In this document: piece after piece, positions 23,651 through 31,515 of the stretch
Numbering within the stretch: position 1 is the stretch's first letter
Layout: each line of letters begins with the position of its first letter
Assembly (NCBI GenBank): GCA_938073905.1
Contig: CALJEN010000004.1
Location: 1 to 64,000 of the forward strand
Direction: 5' to 3'
Length of the DNA stretch: 64,000 bases
DNA from: an uncultured Sulfolobales archaeon
GTDB lineage: Archaea; Thermoproteota; Thermoprotei_A; Sulfolobales; NBVN01
Made by a program: the position numbers and the translations under genes
The notes under the pieces: generated by a model
Told to the model about the DNA's origin: nothing
The model's input: only the letters and a program-made list of their open reading frames with translations
The model's database searches: none

Positions 23651-23658
23651 GTTAAAAG
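23651..23658 (-). promoter_or_regulatory. TATA box of the molybdenum hydroxylase operon
   Basis: Minus-strand cttttaac, about 32 bases before the large-subunit ATG. Confidence 0.5.
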
Positions 23659-23677
23659 GTGCCGGCACTCGAGGGTG

Positions 23678-23688
23678 CTAATATTTTG
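23678..23688 (+). promoter_or_regulatory. TATA box of the amidohydrolase gene
   Basis: gctaatatttt. The transcript should start near 23708-23714, exactly where two GTG codons (23711, 23714) lie that are out of frame with the amidohydrolase ORF; see the CDS entry. Confidence 0.5.
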
Positions 23689-23750
23689 CCGATAGCCACC
23701 GCCTCCCGGGGTGGTGCGAGACGGGGCTTCTCCTCAGGGGAGGGACGCTG

Positions 23751-25055
23751 GTGTTCAAGGACGTGCTGGTGGAGGCCGACATACTGGTCGAGGAGGGGAA
23801 GATAGTCAGCGTCGGGAAGTCCATAGAGTCCGGCTACACCAAGACCGTGGACCTGCGCGGCAGGCTCGTTTTGCCCGGAGCCGTAGACCCCCACGTACAC
23901 GGCAGGGAGCCGGGACTGGAGTACAAGGACGACTTCCTCCATACCTCCAAGGCCGCTGTCCTCGGTGGTGTGACCACCGTACTCGAGATGCCGAACACCG
24001 TCCCTCCCGTGGACAGTCCCTCCAGGCTCCTGGAGAAGAAGTCCCTGCTCTCCGGGAGGTCCTACGCGGACTTCGGACTCTACGCGGTTCTCTACGACTA
24101 CGGTGACGACCTGGACTCGAGGATATCGGAGCTGGTGAGGAGCGGTGCGGTGGGGTTCAAGGCCTTCATGGCTCAGACCACCGGGAACCTCCCTCCGCCG
24201 AGCTTCGGGACCGTCTACAGGGCGCTGGAGCTCTCCAGGGAGCTCGGCTTCACCGTGGTCTTCCACGCGGAGGACAGGGAGTGCGTGGAGTTCTTCACGT
24301 CCAGAGTCCTCGGAGAGGGGAGGGAGGGTCTCAGGGCCTACAGCGATGCCAGACCGCCCCTGTGCGAGGAGCTCAGCATAGGGTACGTAGCGTCCGCGGC
24401 CAGAGCTACCGGGGGCAGAGCCTACGTAGCCCACCTCAGCGTGGCCTCGTCCCTGGAGCTGGTCGGGAGGAGGGGGTCTCGCGCGAACGTCTACGTCGAG
24501 ACCACCCCGACGTACCTGTTCTTCGACTATGAGAGCCACGAGGGCCTCGGCGCGCTGGTCAAGGTGAACCCACCTGTCAGGGACTCCGGGAACAGAGCGA
24601 GGCTCTGGAGAGCCCTCTCGGAGGGGCTCATAGACGTGGTGGCGACAGACCACGCGCCGCACGCGGACTACGAGAAGAGAGCGGACTTCTGGAAAGCCTC
24701 CGCGGGCGTGCCGTCCCTCCAGCACCTGCTCCCCCTGATGCTGACCAGCGCTCTGGAGGGGCGCATACCCATCGGCAGGGTCGTCGAGCTGTGCTCCGAG
24801 AACCCGGCCAGGATATTCGGTCTCTACCCGACCAAGGGCTCCCTCCTCCCGGGAGCGGACGCCGACGTGGTCGCGGTCGACCCGGCGGCGGAGTACGTGG
24901 TGACGGAGGAGTCCCTCGCCTACAAGCACAGGCTGAGTCCCTACGTCGGGTGGAGGCTGAAGGGTCGGGTGGACAAGGTGTTCTTGCGGGGCGAGCTCGT
25001 AGTGGACGGGGGCGACTTGGTGATAGAGAGGCCGATAGGAAGGCCTCTGAGGTAG
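23751..25055 (+). CDS. Cyclic amidohydrolase (dihydroorotase / allantoinase / hydantoinase family)
   Basis: Metal-dependent hydrolase of cyclic amide rings. Seen: DPHVHGREPG (metal histidines), GFKAFM with the lysine that is usually carboxylated, FHAED, VAHLS, and ATDHAPH with the catalytic aspartate; C-terminal ENPARIFGLYP and LLPGADADVVAVD. 434 residues from GTG 23751. The frame is open upstream and reads LLLRGGTLVFKDVLVEADILVEEGKI, the conserved first strand of the family, but no in-frame ATG/GTG/TTG precedes it; a GTG at 23711 would fit if one base in the GGGG run near 23723 were absent. So the start is truly uncertain. Substrate unclear: dihydroorotate or a purine-derived ring such as allantoin. 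Confidence 0.87.
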   Translation: MFKDVLVEADILVEEGKIVSVGKSIESGYTKTVDLRGRLVLPGAVDPHVHGREPGLEYKDDFLHTSKAAVLGGVTTVLEMPNTVPPVDSPSRLLEKKSLLSGRSYADFGLYAVLYDYGDDLDSRISELVRSGAVGFKAFMAQTTGNLPPPSFGTVYRALELSRELGFTVVFHAEDRECVEFFTSRVLGEGREGLRAYSDARPPLCEELSIGYVASAARATGGRAYVAHLSVASSLELVGRRGSRANVYVETTPTYLFFDYESHEGLGALVKVNPPVRDSGNRARLWRALSEGLIDVVATDHAPHADYEKRADFWKASAGVPSLQHLLPLMLTSALEGRIPIGRVVELCSENPARIFGLYPTKGSLLPGADADVVAVDPAAEYVVTEESLAYKHRLSPYVGWRLKGRVDKVFLRGELVVDGGDLVIERPIGRPLR

Positions 25056-25080
25056 CCGAGAGCGCGGATCCTCCCGGGTC

Positions 25081-25090
25081 CCTTATTTGC
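25081..25090 (+). promoter_or_regulatory. TATA box of the XdhC-like gene
   Basis: ccttatttgc, about 37 bases before TTG 25123, showing that the XdhC-like gene has its own promoter and making the track start at 25087 unlikely. Confidence 0.45.
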
Positions 25091-25122
25091 TGGTTGCGAG
25101 AGGACCTTACGGGGAGTCCGAG

Positions 25123-25995
25123 TTGAGCGTTATCGACGACGCGCTCGTCTCGACCATACTCGAGTACCTGAGGAGGGGGATGAGGGTGGCCCTCTGCCAG
25201 GTGGTGTTCAAGGAGGGGTCAGCTCCCAGGGACGTGGGGGCCAGGATGGTCGTTGGAGAGGACGGCCGCAGCTTCGGGACCATCGGTGGCGGAGCGTTCG
25301 AGGCCGGAGTGGTGTCGGACGCCCTCAGGGCCATCGAGGAGGGGAGACCGAGGCTGGTGAAGTACTCGTTCGCCGGTGAGCCGGTCGAGGGGGCCAGGGA
25401 CACCGGTCTGATCTGCGGGGGACTCCTCTGGGTCTACGTAGACGTGTTCGTGCCCAGGCCGAGGGCCGTAGTGGTCGGTCTCGGGAACGTCGGCAAGCCC
25501 CTCTCGCACGTGCTGAAGCTCATGGGCTACGAGGTCTACGCTCTGGACACGGACGAGAGGTTTAGGAAGGTCGCCGAGGAGCTGGGGATACCGGTCTTCG
25601 TGGGCACGGTGGAGGAGGTGGCGGGGAGGATACGCGAGGTGGTCAAGAGGGGAGACCACGTGTTCGTCGTGTACGGGGCCGTCGAGGCCGACTACCTCTT
25701 CGTCAGAGAGTCCCTCAAGACCGAGGCCGGCACCGTCTGGCTCCTCGGCAGCAGGAGGAAGGTGGCGGAGTTCGTCAAGAGGCTGGTCTCGGAGGGCTTC
25801 GGAGGAGAAGACCTCGTCAGGAGGCTGAGGGCCCCGGTCGGCATTGACATAGGAGCGGACACTCCCGAGGAGGTTGCCGTGAGCATCGCCGCCGAGCTCG
25901 TTGCTCTGAAGCGCGGCGCCAGTGTGAAGAGCCTCAACGCCGTTCCCCGGCTGGTGGCGGAGCTATCGGGCACCGCAGCCCAGACCGCGCAGTAG
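25123..25995 (+). CDS. XdhC-family molybdenum cofactor sulfuration/insertion protein
   Basis: XdhC-type proteins bind the molybdenum cofactor, promote its sulfuration and insert it in xanthine-dehydrogenase-family enzymes. Seen: N-terminal XdhC domain (ALCQVVFKEGSAPRDVGARMVV, TIGGGAFEAGV, TGLICGGLLWVYVDVF with the cysteine of the family) and a C-terminal Rossmann domain (RAVVVGLGNVGKPLSHVLKLMGY, VFVVYGAVEADYLFV, LRAPVGIDIGADTPEEVAVSIAAELVAL). About 290 residues. It lies close to the molybdenum hydroxylase genes, as expected. Start TTG 25123 chosen because the track start at 25087 lies at the TATA box. Confidence 0.9.
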   Translation: MSVIDDALVSTILEYLRRGMRVALCQVVFKEGSAPRDVGARMVVGEDGRSFGTIGGGAFEAGVVSDALRAIEEGRPRLVKYSFAGEPVEGARDTGLICGGLLWVYVDVFVPRPRAVVVGLGNVGKPLSHVLKLMGYEVYALDTDERFRKVAEELGIPVFVGTVEEVAGRIREVVKRGDHVFVVYGAVEADYLFVRESLKTEAGTVWLLGSRRKVAEFVKRLVSEGFGGEDLVRRLRAPVGIDIGADTPEEVAVSIAAELVALKRGASVKSLNAVPRLVAELSGTAAQTAQ

Positions 25996-26015
25996 GCGAC
26001 GCTCTCCGAGAGGCG

Positions 26016-27140
26016 GTGCGACTTAATAGGTGTCCAGACGAGTACTGCTGGGCGAACGCGATAGAGGGAGTCCCGAGGCGCGGTCTGTCGGTAGCTCTAT
26101 CGCTCTCTCTGCTCCTAGCCCTGGCGCTCCTCCCGTGCCCGTCCTTGGCCGAGCCCAGCCTCAGGAGGCACAGCCCGGACTTCCAGCAGAGGATACTCAG
26201 CTACGGCGACGTCTGGACGCGGGAGGATGTCGAGACCTTGATGGAGGTGCTGGAGGGCTTCAAGCAGCGCGGCCCGGCGCGCCTCCTCGGAGCCCTCCCG
26301 GCTGACGAGGCTCTACTGAGCAGGCTGATCGAGAAGCTCGCGCTGCTCGACGAGAGGCTCTCGCTAGCAGTGGGGAGCATCCTGGGTCTCAGAGAAGTCC
26401 CCCAGAGCCTGGTGGCGAAGATCCCTCCCGAACTGCTGGCCAGCGGGAACGCTAGCCTAGTGGTCAAGACCTTAAACCGCCTCTACGAGAGCGGGGAGCT
26501 GAGCTCTCTGGACTACCTGGCGCTGATGGGGCACCTAGCTAGCGGACTGAGGGTCGAGCGCATAGACGACCCAGAGACCTTGGCTAACGTGGGGAGGGCC
26601 GTCGACGAGGTGTTCTTGGTCTTCAGAAAGTCCGCTCTTCCCCTCTTGCCCGAGCCCCACGGAGCGAGGGGAGTCGCTCGGAGCGCGCTCTTCGTCAGAG
26701 CTCCCGAAGTCCCCGGGCTACTGCTCGCACCCGCCCTCGCCGTCCTGCTCGCACCCCTGATGGCGTACGCCTCGCTCGCTCTTCTAGCGCGTTCGCGGTA
26801 TCCCGGGCTGATACCCATACGCAGAGCCCTCCTGACCCCGGGCACCGTAGCCTCGGTCCTCGTCTCACCAGAGGACGCTATATCCGCGTACTGGGCCGCC
26901 GTAGGCCTCCTCTCGAGGATAGTTCCGCGCGACCCCTGGGACACTCACAGAGAGTACGTCGCGAAGGTGGAGCGGGAGCTCGGGAGCAGGGACGCCGTAT
27001 CGGCGTTCAAGGCTCTCTCCGAGGAGTACGAAGGAGTCCGCTTCGCTGGCGAGAGGGGCTCTCTAACCAGAGGACAGCTCGCAGAGCTCGTGGAGAGAGT
27101 CGAGAAGGGGCTCTGGGCGCGAGAGCTTCCTCGGCGGTGA
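26016..27140 (+). CDS. Unknown membrane protein with DUF4129-like C-terminus
   Basis: Near the N-terminus is a signal-like hydrophobic segment (GLSVALSLSLLLALALLPCPSLA), then about 190 helical residues outside the membrane, a second hydrophobic segment (LLLAPALAVLLAPLMAYASLALLA), and a C-terminal cytosolic domain with AYWAAVGLLSRIVPRDPWDTHREYVAKVERELG and FKALSEEYEGVRFAG, the pattern of DUF4129 domains. These often sit beside MoxR ATPases and transglutaminases; none is here. The start GTG 26016 overlaps a TATA-like ttaatagg, so the true start may be further downstream and non-standard. Function unknown. Confidence 0.65.
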   Translation: MRLNRCPDEYCWANAIEGVPRRGLSVALSLSLLLALALLPCPSLAEPSLRRHSPDFQQRILSYGDVWTREDVETLMEVLEGFKQRGPARLLGALPADEALLSRLIEKLALLDERLSLAVGSILGLREVPQSLVAKIPPELLASGNASLVVKTLNRLYESGELSSLDYLALMGHLASGLRVERIDDPETLANVGRAVDEVFLVFRKSALPLLPEPHGARGVARSALFVRAPEVPGLLLAPALAVLLAPLMAYASLALLARSRYPGLIPIRRALLTPGTVASVLVSPEDAISAYWAAVGLLSRIVPRDPWDTHREYVAKVERELGSRDAVSAFKALSEEYEGVRFAGERGSLTRGQLAELVERVEKGLWARELPRR

Positions 27141-27495
27141 CGTCCGGAGCCGGCGCCCACCGCGGGGTCTCGCCGAGCGCTCCCGGACGCTCGTGGTCAC
27201 CCTAAGCCGCGGGATTCGGTGCCTAACGATCTCCTCCCACCACGCTCCTCCAAGCGTCACGGGCTGCGGCGTGCGACGCTGCCGGTCGAAGGAAGAACTC
27301 CTAGCCCTCCGGGTCAGCTCGTCGCGAGCTCGTCACGGCTCTGCTCTTGGAGCGGCTTCATCATCTGCCGATACCTCTTCGCTCGCGAGCTAATATGCGA
27401 GACCGGTCTCGCGGTTTCCGACTTCGGGAAAGGGCTCTTCTCGGGGCTTCTCCCAGCGAGAGCGCCAAGGACGGGGACCGCGGCAACGCCGGAAA
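27141..27495. other. Gene-free stretch between DUF4129-like and radical SAM genes
   Basis: About 350 bases with no supported gene; the short ORFs on both strands have no family-like content. It contains a 16-base perfect palindrome (27397-27412) and ends at a TATA box. The stretch could be remnants of a lost gene or a long regulatory region. Confidence 0.5.
27397..27412. repeat. Perfect 16-base palindrome, candidate operator
   Basis: GCGAGACCGGTCTCGC is perfectly self-complementary with no spacer. It is about 100 bases upstream of the radical SAM promoter and next to an AT-rich ctaatatg (27390-27397). It may be a dimeric regulator site; no regulator gene is adjacent. Confidence 0.4.
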
Positions 27496-27505
27496 TCCTT
27501 AAGAC
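27496..27505 (+). promoter_or_regulatory. TATA box of the radical SAM gene
   Basis: tccttaagac, about 22 bases from its centre to GTG 27523, so the transcript is probably leaderless or begins at the start codon. Confidence 0.5.
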
Positions 27506-27522
27506 GCCTCTAGTCAGCTGCT

Positions 27523-29124
27523 GTGGGAGTGGAGCTGAAGGTCGCGGTAGTGGATTGCCTCGCCTTCGGTTCGCTGGGCAGGAGGGTGTCCAGCGTCGAC
27601 GTCGTCGGAGCAGGGCCCAGACTCCTGGTCGGCATGCTTAAGAAGCTCGGCCTGGAGCCCGAGCTGCTCGAGTGCGACAGGGCTCTAGCGACTTCTCTCG
27701 AAGGCTTCGACGTCCTGATGGTCTCCGGGATGTCCTCGGACATCGAGTCCATGAAGGCCGTGCTGAAGAGGTTCGGCAGGGGGAGGATGTCGTTTGCCGG
27801 CGGCCCCGCCTGCGTCGACTACGAGGAGCTCCTCGGTCGGGGGTTTACGGCAGTCGTGTGGGGTGAGGCGGAGCTGTCCGTCCCCAAGCTCGTCGAGGCC
27901 CTGGAGAGCGGGAACATCCGCGGCGTGCCGAACCTGGTATTCGAGGAGGGCGGCAGTGTGGTCTCCAACGTGGTGGGCGGGTATGCCCGGGAACCCCTCC
28001 TCTGGTCCTTCGAGCCCGACGCCGAGTCGATAAAGGGCTACAGGCACTACTGGGCCCGCAGGGTCTACGTGGAGGTGGTGAGAGGCTGCAGCAACTTCTA
28101 CAGGACTACTCTGCCGGCCGTGCTCCCCAAGGCCCTCGAGTGCTCGCGGTGCGGCATCTGCAGGCGCGGCGACCTGGAGTCCAGGCTTACGTGTCCCCTC
28201 GGGATCCCGCCCGGCTGCGGCTACTGCCTAGTGCCGAGGCTCTACGGGCCAGCCAGATCTAGACCCGTGGAACAGGTGGTGAAGGAGGTAGAGGGGCTCG
28301 TGGAGCTCGGCGTGAGGAGGGTCGTGCTGAGCGCCCCAGACATTCTCGACTACGGCCGCGACTGGCTGGTCAGACCGAGGCCCCTCACTGACCCCAGGAA
28401 CCCCCCGGCGAACCTCGACGCTCTGGAGAAGCTCCTGAGCTCCGTGACCTCGATCCCCAGGGTGGAGAGGGGCGACGTCTACGTGATGGTCGAGAACGTT
28501 AAGCCGAACCTGGTCACGGTGGAGGCGGCGAGGCTCCTCGGGAGGTACCTCGGGGGGACTACAATAAACATAGGGCTGGAGACGGGCGACGAGGAGCACC
28601 ACGCGAGCCTGGGGAGGCCCTCGACGGTCGAGGAGGTTGCGAGAGCGGTGAAGCTGCTGAGAGACGCGGGTCTCAGACCCTACGTTTACGCCATCTATGG
28701 ACTGCCGGGGGAGAGCTGGGAGACCGTCAGGAAGACCATAAAGACCTTGAGGAGGGTCTACAGGCTAGGTGCCGAGAGGGTCATCCTCTACAGGTTCAGA
28801 CCCCTCAGGGGGTCCGCCTTCGAGGGCTACCCGAGCCCGCCGAGCGGGGACTCCAGAGCGGAGGCTCTCAAGCGCTTCGTGAGCTCCCTAGAGCTCTCGT
28901 CTAAGAGGAGGCTCCTGGGGAAGACCCTCAGGGTGGCGGTCGTAGACCGCTACCGCGGGAACGCCTACGTAGGCTACACGCTGCCCCACGGACCGGTGGC
29001 AATAGTCCTGAGCGACGACGAGGTCCGGGGCAGGATAGTCGACGCGGTCGTTCGCGAGGTCAGGAGGAGGGAGGTCGTCTGCACGGTCGCCCGCGCGGGG
29101 CTCGTGAAGCCCCCGGGCTCCTAG
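27523..29124 (+). CDS. Radical SAM protein with B12-binding-like N-terminus, archaeal unknown family
   Basis: Residues 1-150 show a Rossmann-like B12-binding-type region (VGMLKKLGLEPELLEC, FDVLMVSGMSSDIESM, FAGGPACVDYEELLGRGFTAVVWGEAE) but I see no DxHxxG cobalamin-ligand motif. The radical SAM core has an unusual cluster motif, C224-x7-C232-xx-C235 (CPLGIPPGCGYC) instead of CxxxCxxC, preceded by RGC189 and a CSRCGIC cluster (207-213) that could hold a second FeS site. TIM-barrel elements follow (INIGLETGDEEH, YVYAIYGLPGESWETV) and a C-terminal TRAM-like strand region (KTLRVAVVDRYRGNAYVGYT). 533 residues. Similar methanogen proteins of unknown function exist. Reaction unknown. Confidence 0.8.
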   Translation: MGVELKVAVVDCLAFGSLGRRVSSVDVVGAGPRLLVGMLKKLGLEPELLECDRALATSLEGFDVLMVSGMSSDIESMKAVLKRFGRGRMSFAGGPACVDYEELLGRGFTAVVWGEAELSVPKLVEALESGNIRGVPNLVFEEGGSVVSNVVGGYAREPLLWSFEPDAESIKGYRHYWARRVYVEVVRGCSNFYRTTLPAVLPKALECSRCGICRRGDLESRLTCPLGIPPGCGYCLVPRLYGPARSRPVEQVVKEVEGLVELGVRRVVLSAPDILDYGRDWLVRPRPLTDPRNPPANLDALEKLLSSVTSIPRVERGDVYVMVENVKPNLVTVEAARLLGRYLGGTTINIGLETGDEEHHASLGRPSTVEEVARAVKLLRDAGLRPYVYAIYGLPGESWETVRKTIKTLRRVYRLGAERVILYRFRPLRGSAFEGYPSPPSGDSRAEALKRFVSSLELSSKRRLLGKTLRVAVVDRYRGNAYVGYTLPHGPVAIVLSDDEVRGRIVDAVVREVRRREVVCTVARAGLVKPPGS

Positions 29125-29218
29125 GGCGCTGCCGGTCGCGGGGAGCCCAGGCTCGAGCAGACTTGGTCTCGGGTGAACGGTTGTCGGACAGCTAGGGGCG
29201 CATAGTTGCGGAAGAAGC

Positions 29219-30559
29219 CTAGCCAGGCCAGGACCCCCAAGGCCGCTGCCCGGGACGCCACTCGAGCAGTATCTCGTAGGTCGCGGGGTCGTTGTCCCTG
29301 AACCACCACTGGTAAACCCTCCCCCGCGGATTCACTATCCTCAAGTATGGCGTCGCGTACGACGAGTCGTCCCTGCGGGCCTTGTAGAAGTTTACCGTGA
29401 GCCTCCACGTGACGGGAACCCCGTTGACCACCGTCCTAAAGTCGATCGTGGTGCTCGCGAGGACGTCGTCGGTCTCTGTCACGTCGTGAAGTCCAAAGGA
29501 TATGGCCATATCATAGCTCGAGGATAGCCTAGCGTAGCCCGGTGGAGACGGCGGTGTGTAGCTGCCCAGCTCCACCTCCCCCCATGGGAGTAGCCCTCTC
29601 GCAGCGAGCTCCCCGCTCAACCTAACCTCGACGAGCGCCGCGGGGTACAGGTACCAAGAGCAGAAGCCCCCGGCAAACGGGTCGTCGTAGCACGCCTGCA
29701 CGTACTCGTAGAGGACGACGAAGTAGACCCTGTCCTTCAGGTTTCCGGAGAGTGGGGCTGTCTCGGAGCTCCTCACCGCGGCCACCAGCTTCTTCCCGGC
29801 GCTCTTCCACTCGGGGAGGCAGAACCCCGCGCAGCCTATCTGCGACTTTATGTCGTAGTAGGCCTCGAGGTAGACCGCCGACGGCCGGGTATAGGGGGCA
29901 TCGAGGGGGGCAACGACTACCCCGAAGCTCGTCGAGAGGCCCTCGAGGGAGTAAAGCATCGGGCCCCTGACGAAGGTAAAGCACTGCCTCTCGGCGTGCT
30001 CCCAGTAGCTGTGGATCTCATCTAGGTCGCACGTGATCGAGATCGCGGTGCTCGCAGGCTCGACCTCCTCGCTTGGCCTCTCCGCGACGAAGTCCACGTC
30101 GACCCTGTAAGTCCACACGAGGGCCTTCGGGACGACCTCGTGTATCCTCCCGTACTTATACCGGGTTCCGCCCCTGCCTACGCAGAGGACTGCGACCATA
30201 TACTCGACGGGCTCGTAGTACTCGACAACGCGCTCACCCGTCCTGGAGTCTATGACGGTCTTGGCGGCCTTAGCGTGGAGGAGGTCGCTCACCATGACCG
30301 TATCCCCCGGGACGTGTCCACCGAGATAGACCCTCTCGGGTCGGCCGCTCAGGGCCAGCCACGAGCGACCCGGGAGCCTCTCTACGACAACGCGGCAGTA
30401 GTCGGCCTCGACCTTCGGTATCCCTATCTCGAGCCTCACTACGTTCTTGGGCTTCCCCTCGGCCCAGCCGACGAGCACGGCGGAGAGGCTCGCGAGTGCC
30501 ACTAGGAACAGGACTACGAAAGCGGACGTGCTCTTGAGCCCCCTCGGCAAGGGGCTCAC
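29219..30559 (-). CDS. Unknown secreted, beta-rich protein
   Basis: A signal peptide or membrane anchor at the N-terminus (STSAFVVLFLVALASLSAVLVG) precedes about 420 residues rich in beta-strand-like, Tyr/Val/Thr-heavy sequence. At least eight cysteines in the exported part (for example ITCDLDE, GCAGFCLPEW, ACYDDPFAGGFC) could form disulfides, common in exported proteins of hyperthermophiles. No family recognised. Single minus-strand gene with a promoter at 30582-30590. It may be a surface or extracellular protein of the lineage; the function is unknown. Confidence 0.7.
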   Translation of the reverse strand: MSPLPRGLKSTSAFVVLFLVALASLSAVLVGWAEGKPKNVVRLEIGIPKVEADYCRVVVERLPGRSWLALSGRPERVYLGGHVPGDTVMVSDLLHAKAAKTVIDSRTGERVVEYYEPVEYMVAVLCVGRGGTRYKYGRIHEVVPKALVWTYRVDVDFVAERPSEEVEPASTAISITCDLDEIHSYWEHAERQCFTFVRGPMLYSLEGLSTSFGVVVAPLDAPYTRPSAVYLEAYYDIKSQIGCAGFCLPEWKSAGKKLVAAVRSSETAPLSGNLKDRVYFVVLYEYVQACYDDPFAGGFCSWYLYPAALVEVRLSGELAARGLLPWGEVELGSYTPPSPPGYARLSSSYDMAISFGLHDVTETDDVLASTTIDFRTVVNGVPVTWRLTVNFYKARRDDSSYATPYLRIVNPRGRVYQWWFRDNDPATYEILLEWRPGQRPWGSWPG

Positions 30560-30581
30560 CCGATGAAGAATTTCGAGGAAA

Positions 30582-30590
30582 CTTATAAAC
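30582..30590 (-). promoter_or_regulatory. TATA box of the secreted-protein gene
   Basis: Minus-strand gtttataag, about 25 bases before GTG 30559; transcript would be near-leaderless, so a slightly later start is possible. Confidence 0.5.
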
Positions 30591-30788
30591 TAACGGTAGA
30601 GAACGGAAACCCAGCCTAGTCCGCAATCTCGGCGAGGGACATAGGCGACGGGCGCGAGGCTTAGCTGCTCGGAAGCGGCGACCCTGACCACCGCCGGTGG
30701 CTTCAAGTAACAGCCGACGCCGCTCGGCGCGAACCGCTCCACCCCTCTTCGCCGGTCTCAGAGCTCCTTCACCGAAACTTTCTAGAGG

Positions 30789-30798
30789 CTTATAAGCG
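30789..30798 (+). promoter_or_regulatory. TATA box of the biotin carrier gene
   Basis: gcttataagc, about 36 bases before TTG 30830. The remaining spacer 30600-30780 shows no gene. Confidence 0.55.
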
Positions 30799-30829
30799 AT
30801 TGGCGGTAGCTACCTAGGGCGGCGGCCAG

Positions 30830-31363
30830 TTGAGCGAGCACGCCTACAGCTACGTGGTGAAGGTCGGGGACAGGACGTACAACGTACTGGTCAGGCCCGC
30901 CGGGGAGAACAGGTTCAGGGTGGTGGTGGAGGGCGAGGAGCTGGAGGTTTTCGTGGAGACCGGAAGACCGAGCGTCGCGGCTCGGCCCGAGCCCGCCAAG
31001 CCGGTAGAGGCCAAGGCGTCTCCGGGAGGCTCCGGACACTCATCCGAGAGTGCGGACAAGAGGCCCGAGGCCATGCCGAGAGCGGCGCCCGCGCCGGCAT
31101 CCGTGCCGAGCGCGGCACCGACGGCACCGGCAGCAGCGCCGGCGGTCTCCGGAGCCGTGATAGCGTCCCCCATACCCGGAAAGGTGCTGAAGGTGTTGGT
31201 GAACCCCGGAGACCTCGTGAGCCCCGGAAAGCTGGTAGCCACTCTAGAGTCCATGAAGATGGAGGTGGAGGTGTTCAGCGACAAGAACGGAAGGGTGAGG
31301 GACGTGAGGGCGAGACCCGGAGACTTCGTAAACGTCGGAGACCCCCTTGTGGTGCTGGAGTAG
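30830..31363 (+). CDS. Biotin carboxyl carrier protein (acyl-CoA carboxylase or decarboxylase type)
   Basis: Carries covalently bound biotin for a biotin-dependent carboxylase or decarboxylase. The last ~75 residues form a biotinyl domain with the motif ESMKMEVEV (K143 is the biotinylated lysine) and SPIPGKVLKVLVNPGDLV. It is preceded by a flexible Pro/Ala-rich linker (residues 80-108) and an N-terminal ~45-residue strand region typical of propionyl/methylmalonyl-CoA carboxylase carriers. TTG 30830 follows a clear promoter. The biotin carboxylase and carboxyltransferase genes are not in the window; it stands alone, so the partner enzyme cannot be named. Confidence 0.9.
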   Translation: MSEHAYSYVVKVGDRTYNVLVRPAGENRFRVVVEGEELEVFVETGRPSVAARPEPAKPVEAKASPGGSGHSSESADKRPEAMPRAAPAPASVPSAAPTAPAAAPAVSGAVIASPIPGKVLKVLVNPGDLVSPGKLVATLESMKMEVEVFSDKNGRVRDVRARPGDFVNVGDPLVVLE

Positions 31364-31477
31364 CCCCCGTCCCCGTGTTGAGGAGACTCGTCCGGAGGCG
31401 CCCGGGTCTCGGTTTCGCGGACAGTCCCTGAACCGGGTTTGTCACCGATACCGCGAGAGCCCTAGAGCGGCGTAGCT

Positions 31478-31495
31478 CTTCGTTAAAAAGCGAAG
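31478..31495 (-). terminator. Hairpin with T-run after the S9 peptidase gene
   Basis: On the minus strand: CTTCG-ctttttaa-CGAAG, a 5-base stem whose loop contains a T-run, 20 bases after the peptidase stop. Confidence 0.35.
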
Positions 31496-31515
31496 GCCTG
31501 GGCGCGTCCGCCTCC

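Noticed and set aside
22337-23668. 443-residue minus-strand ORF
   Set aside because: Out-of-frame shadow of the molybdenum hydroxylase large subunit.
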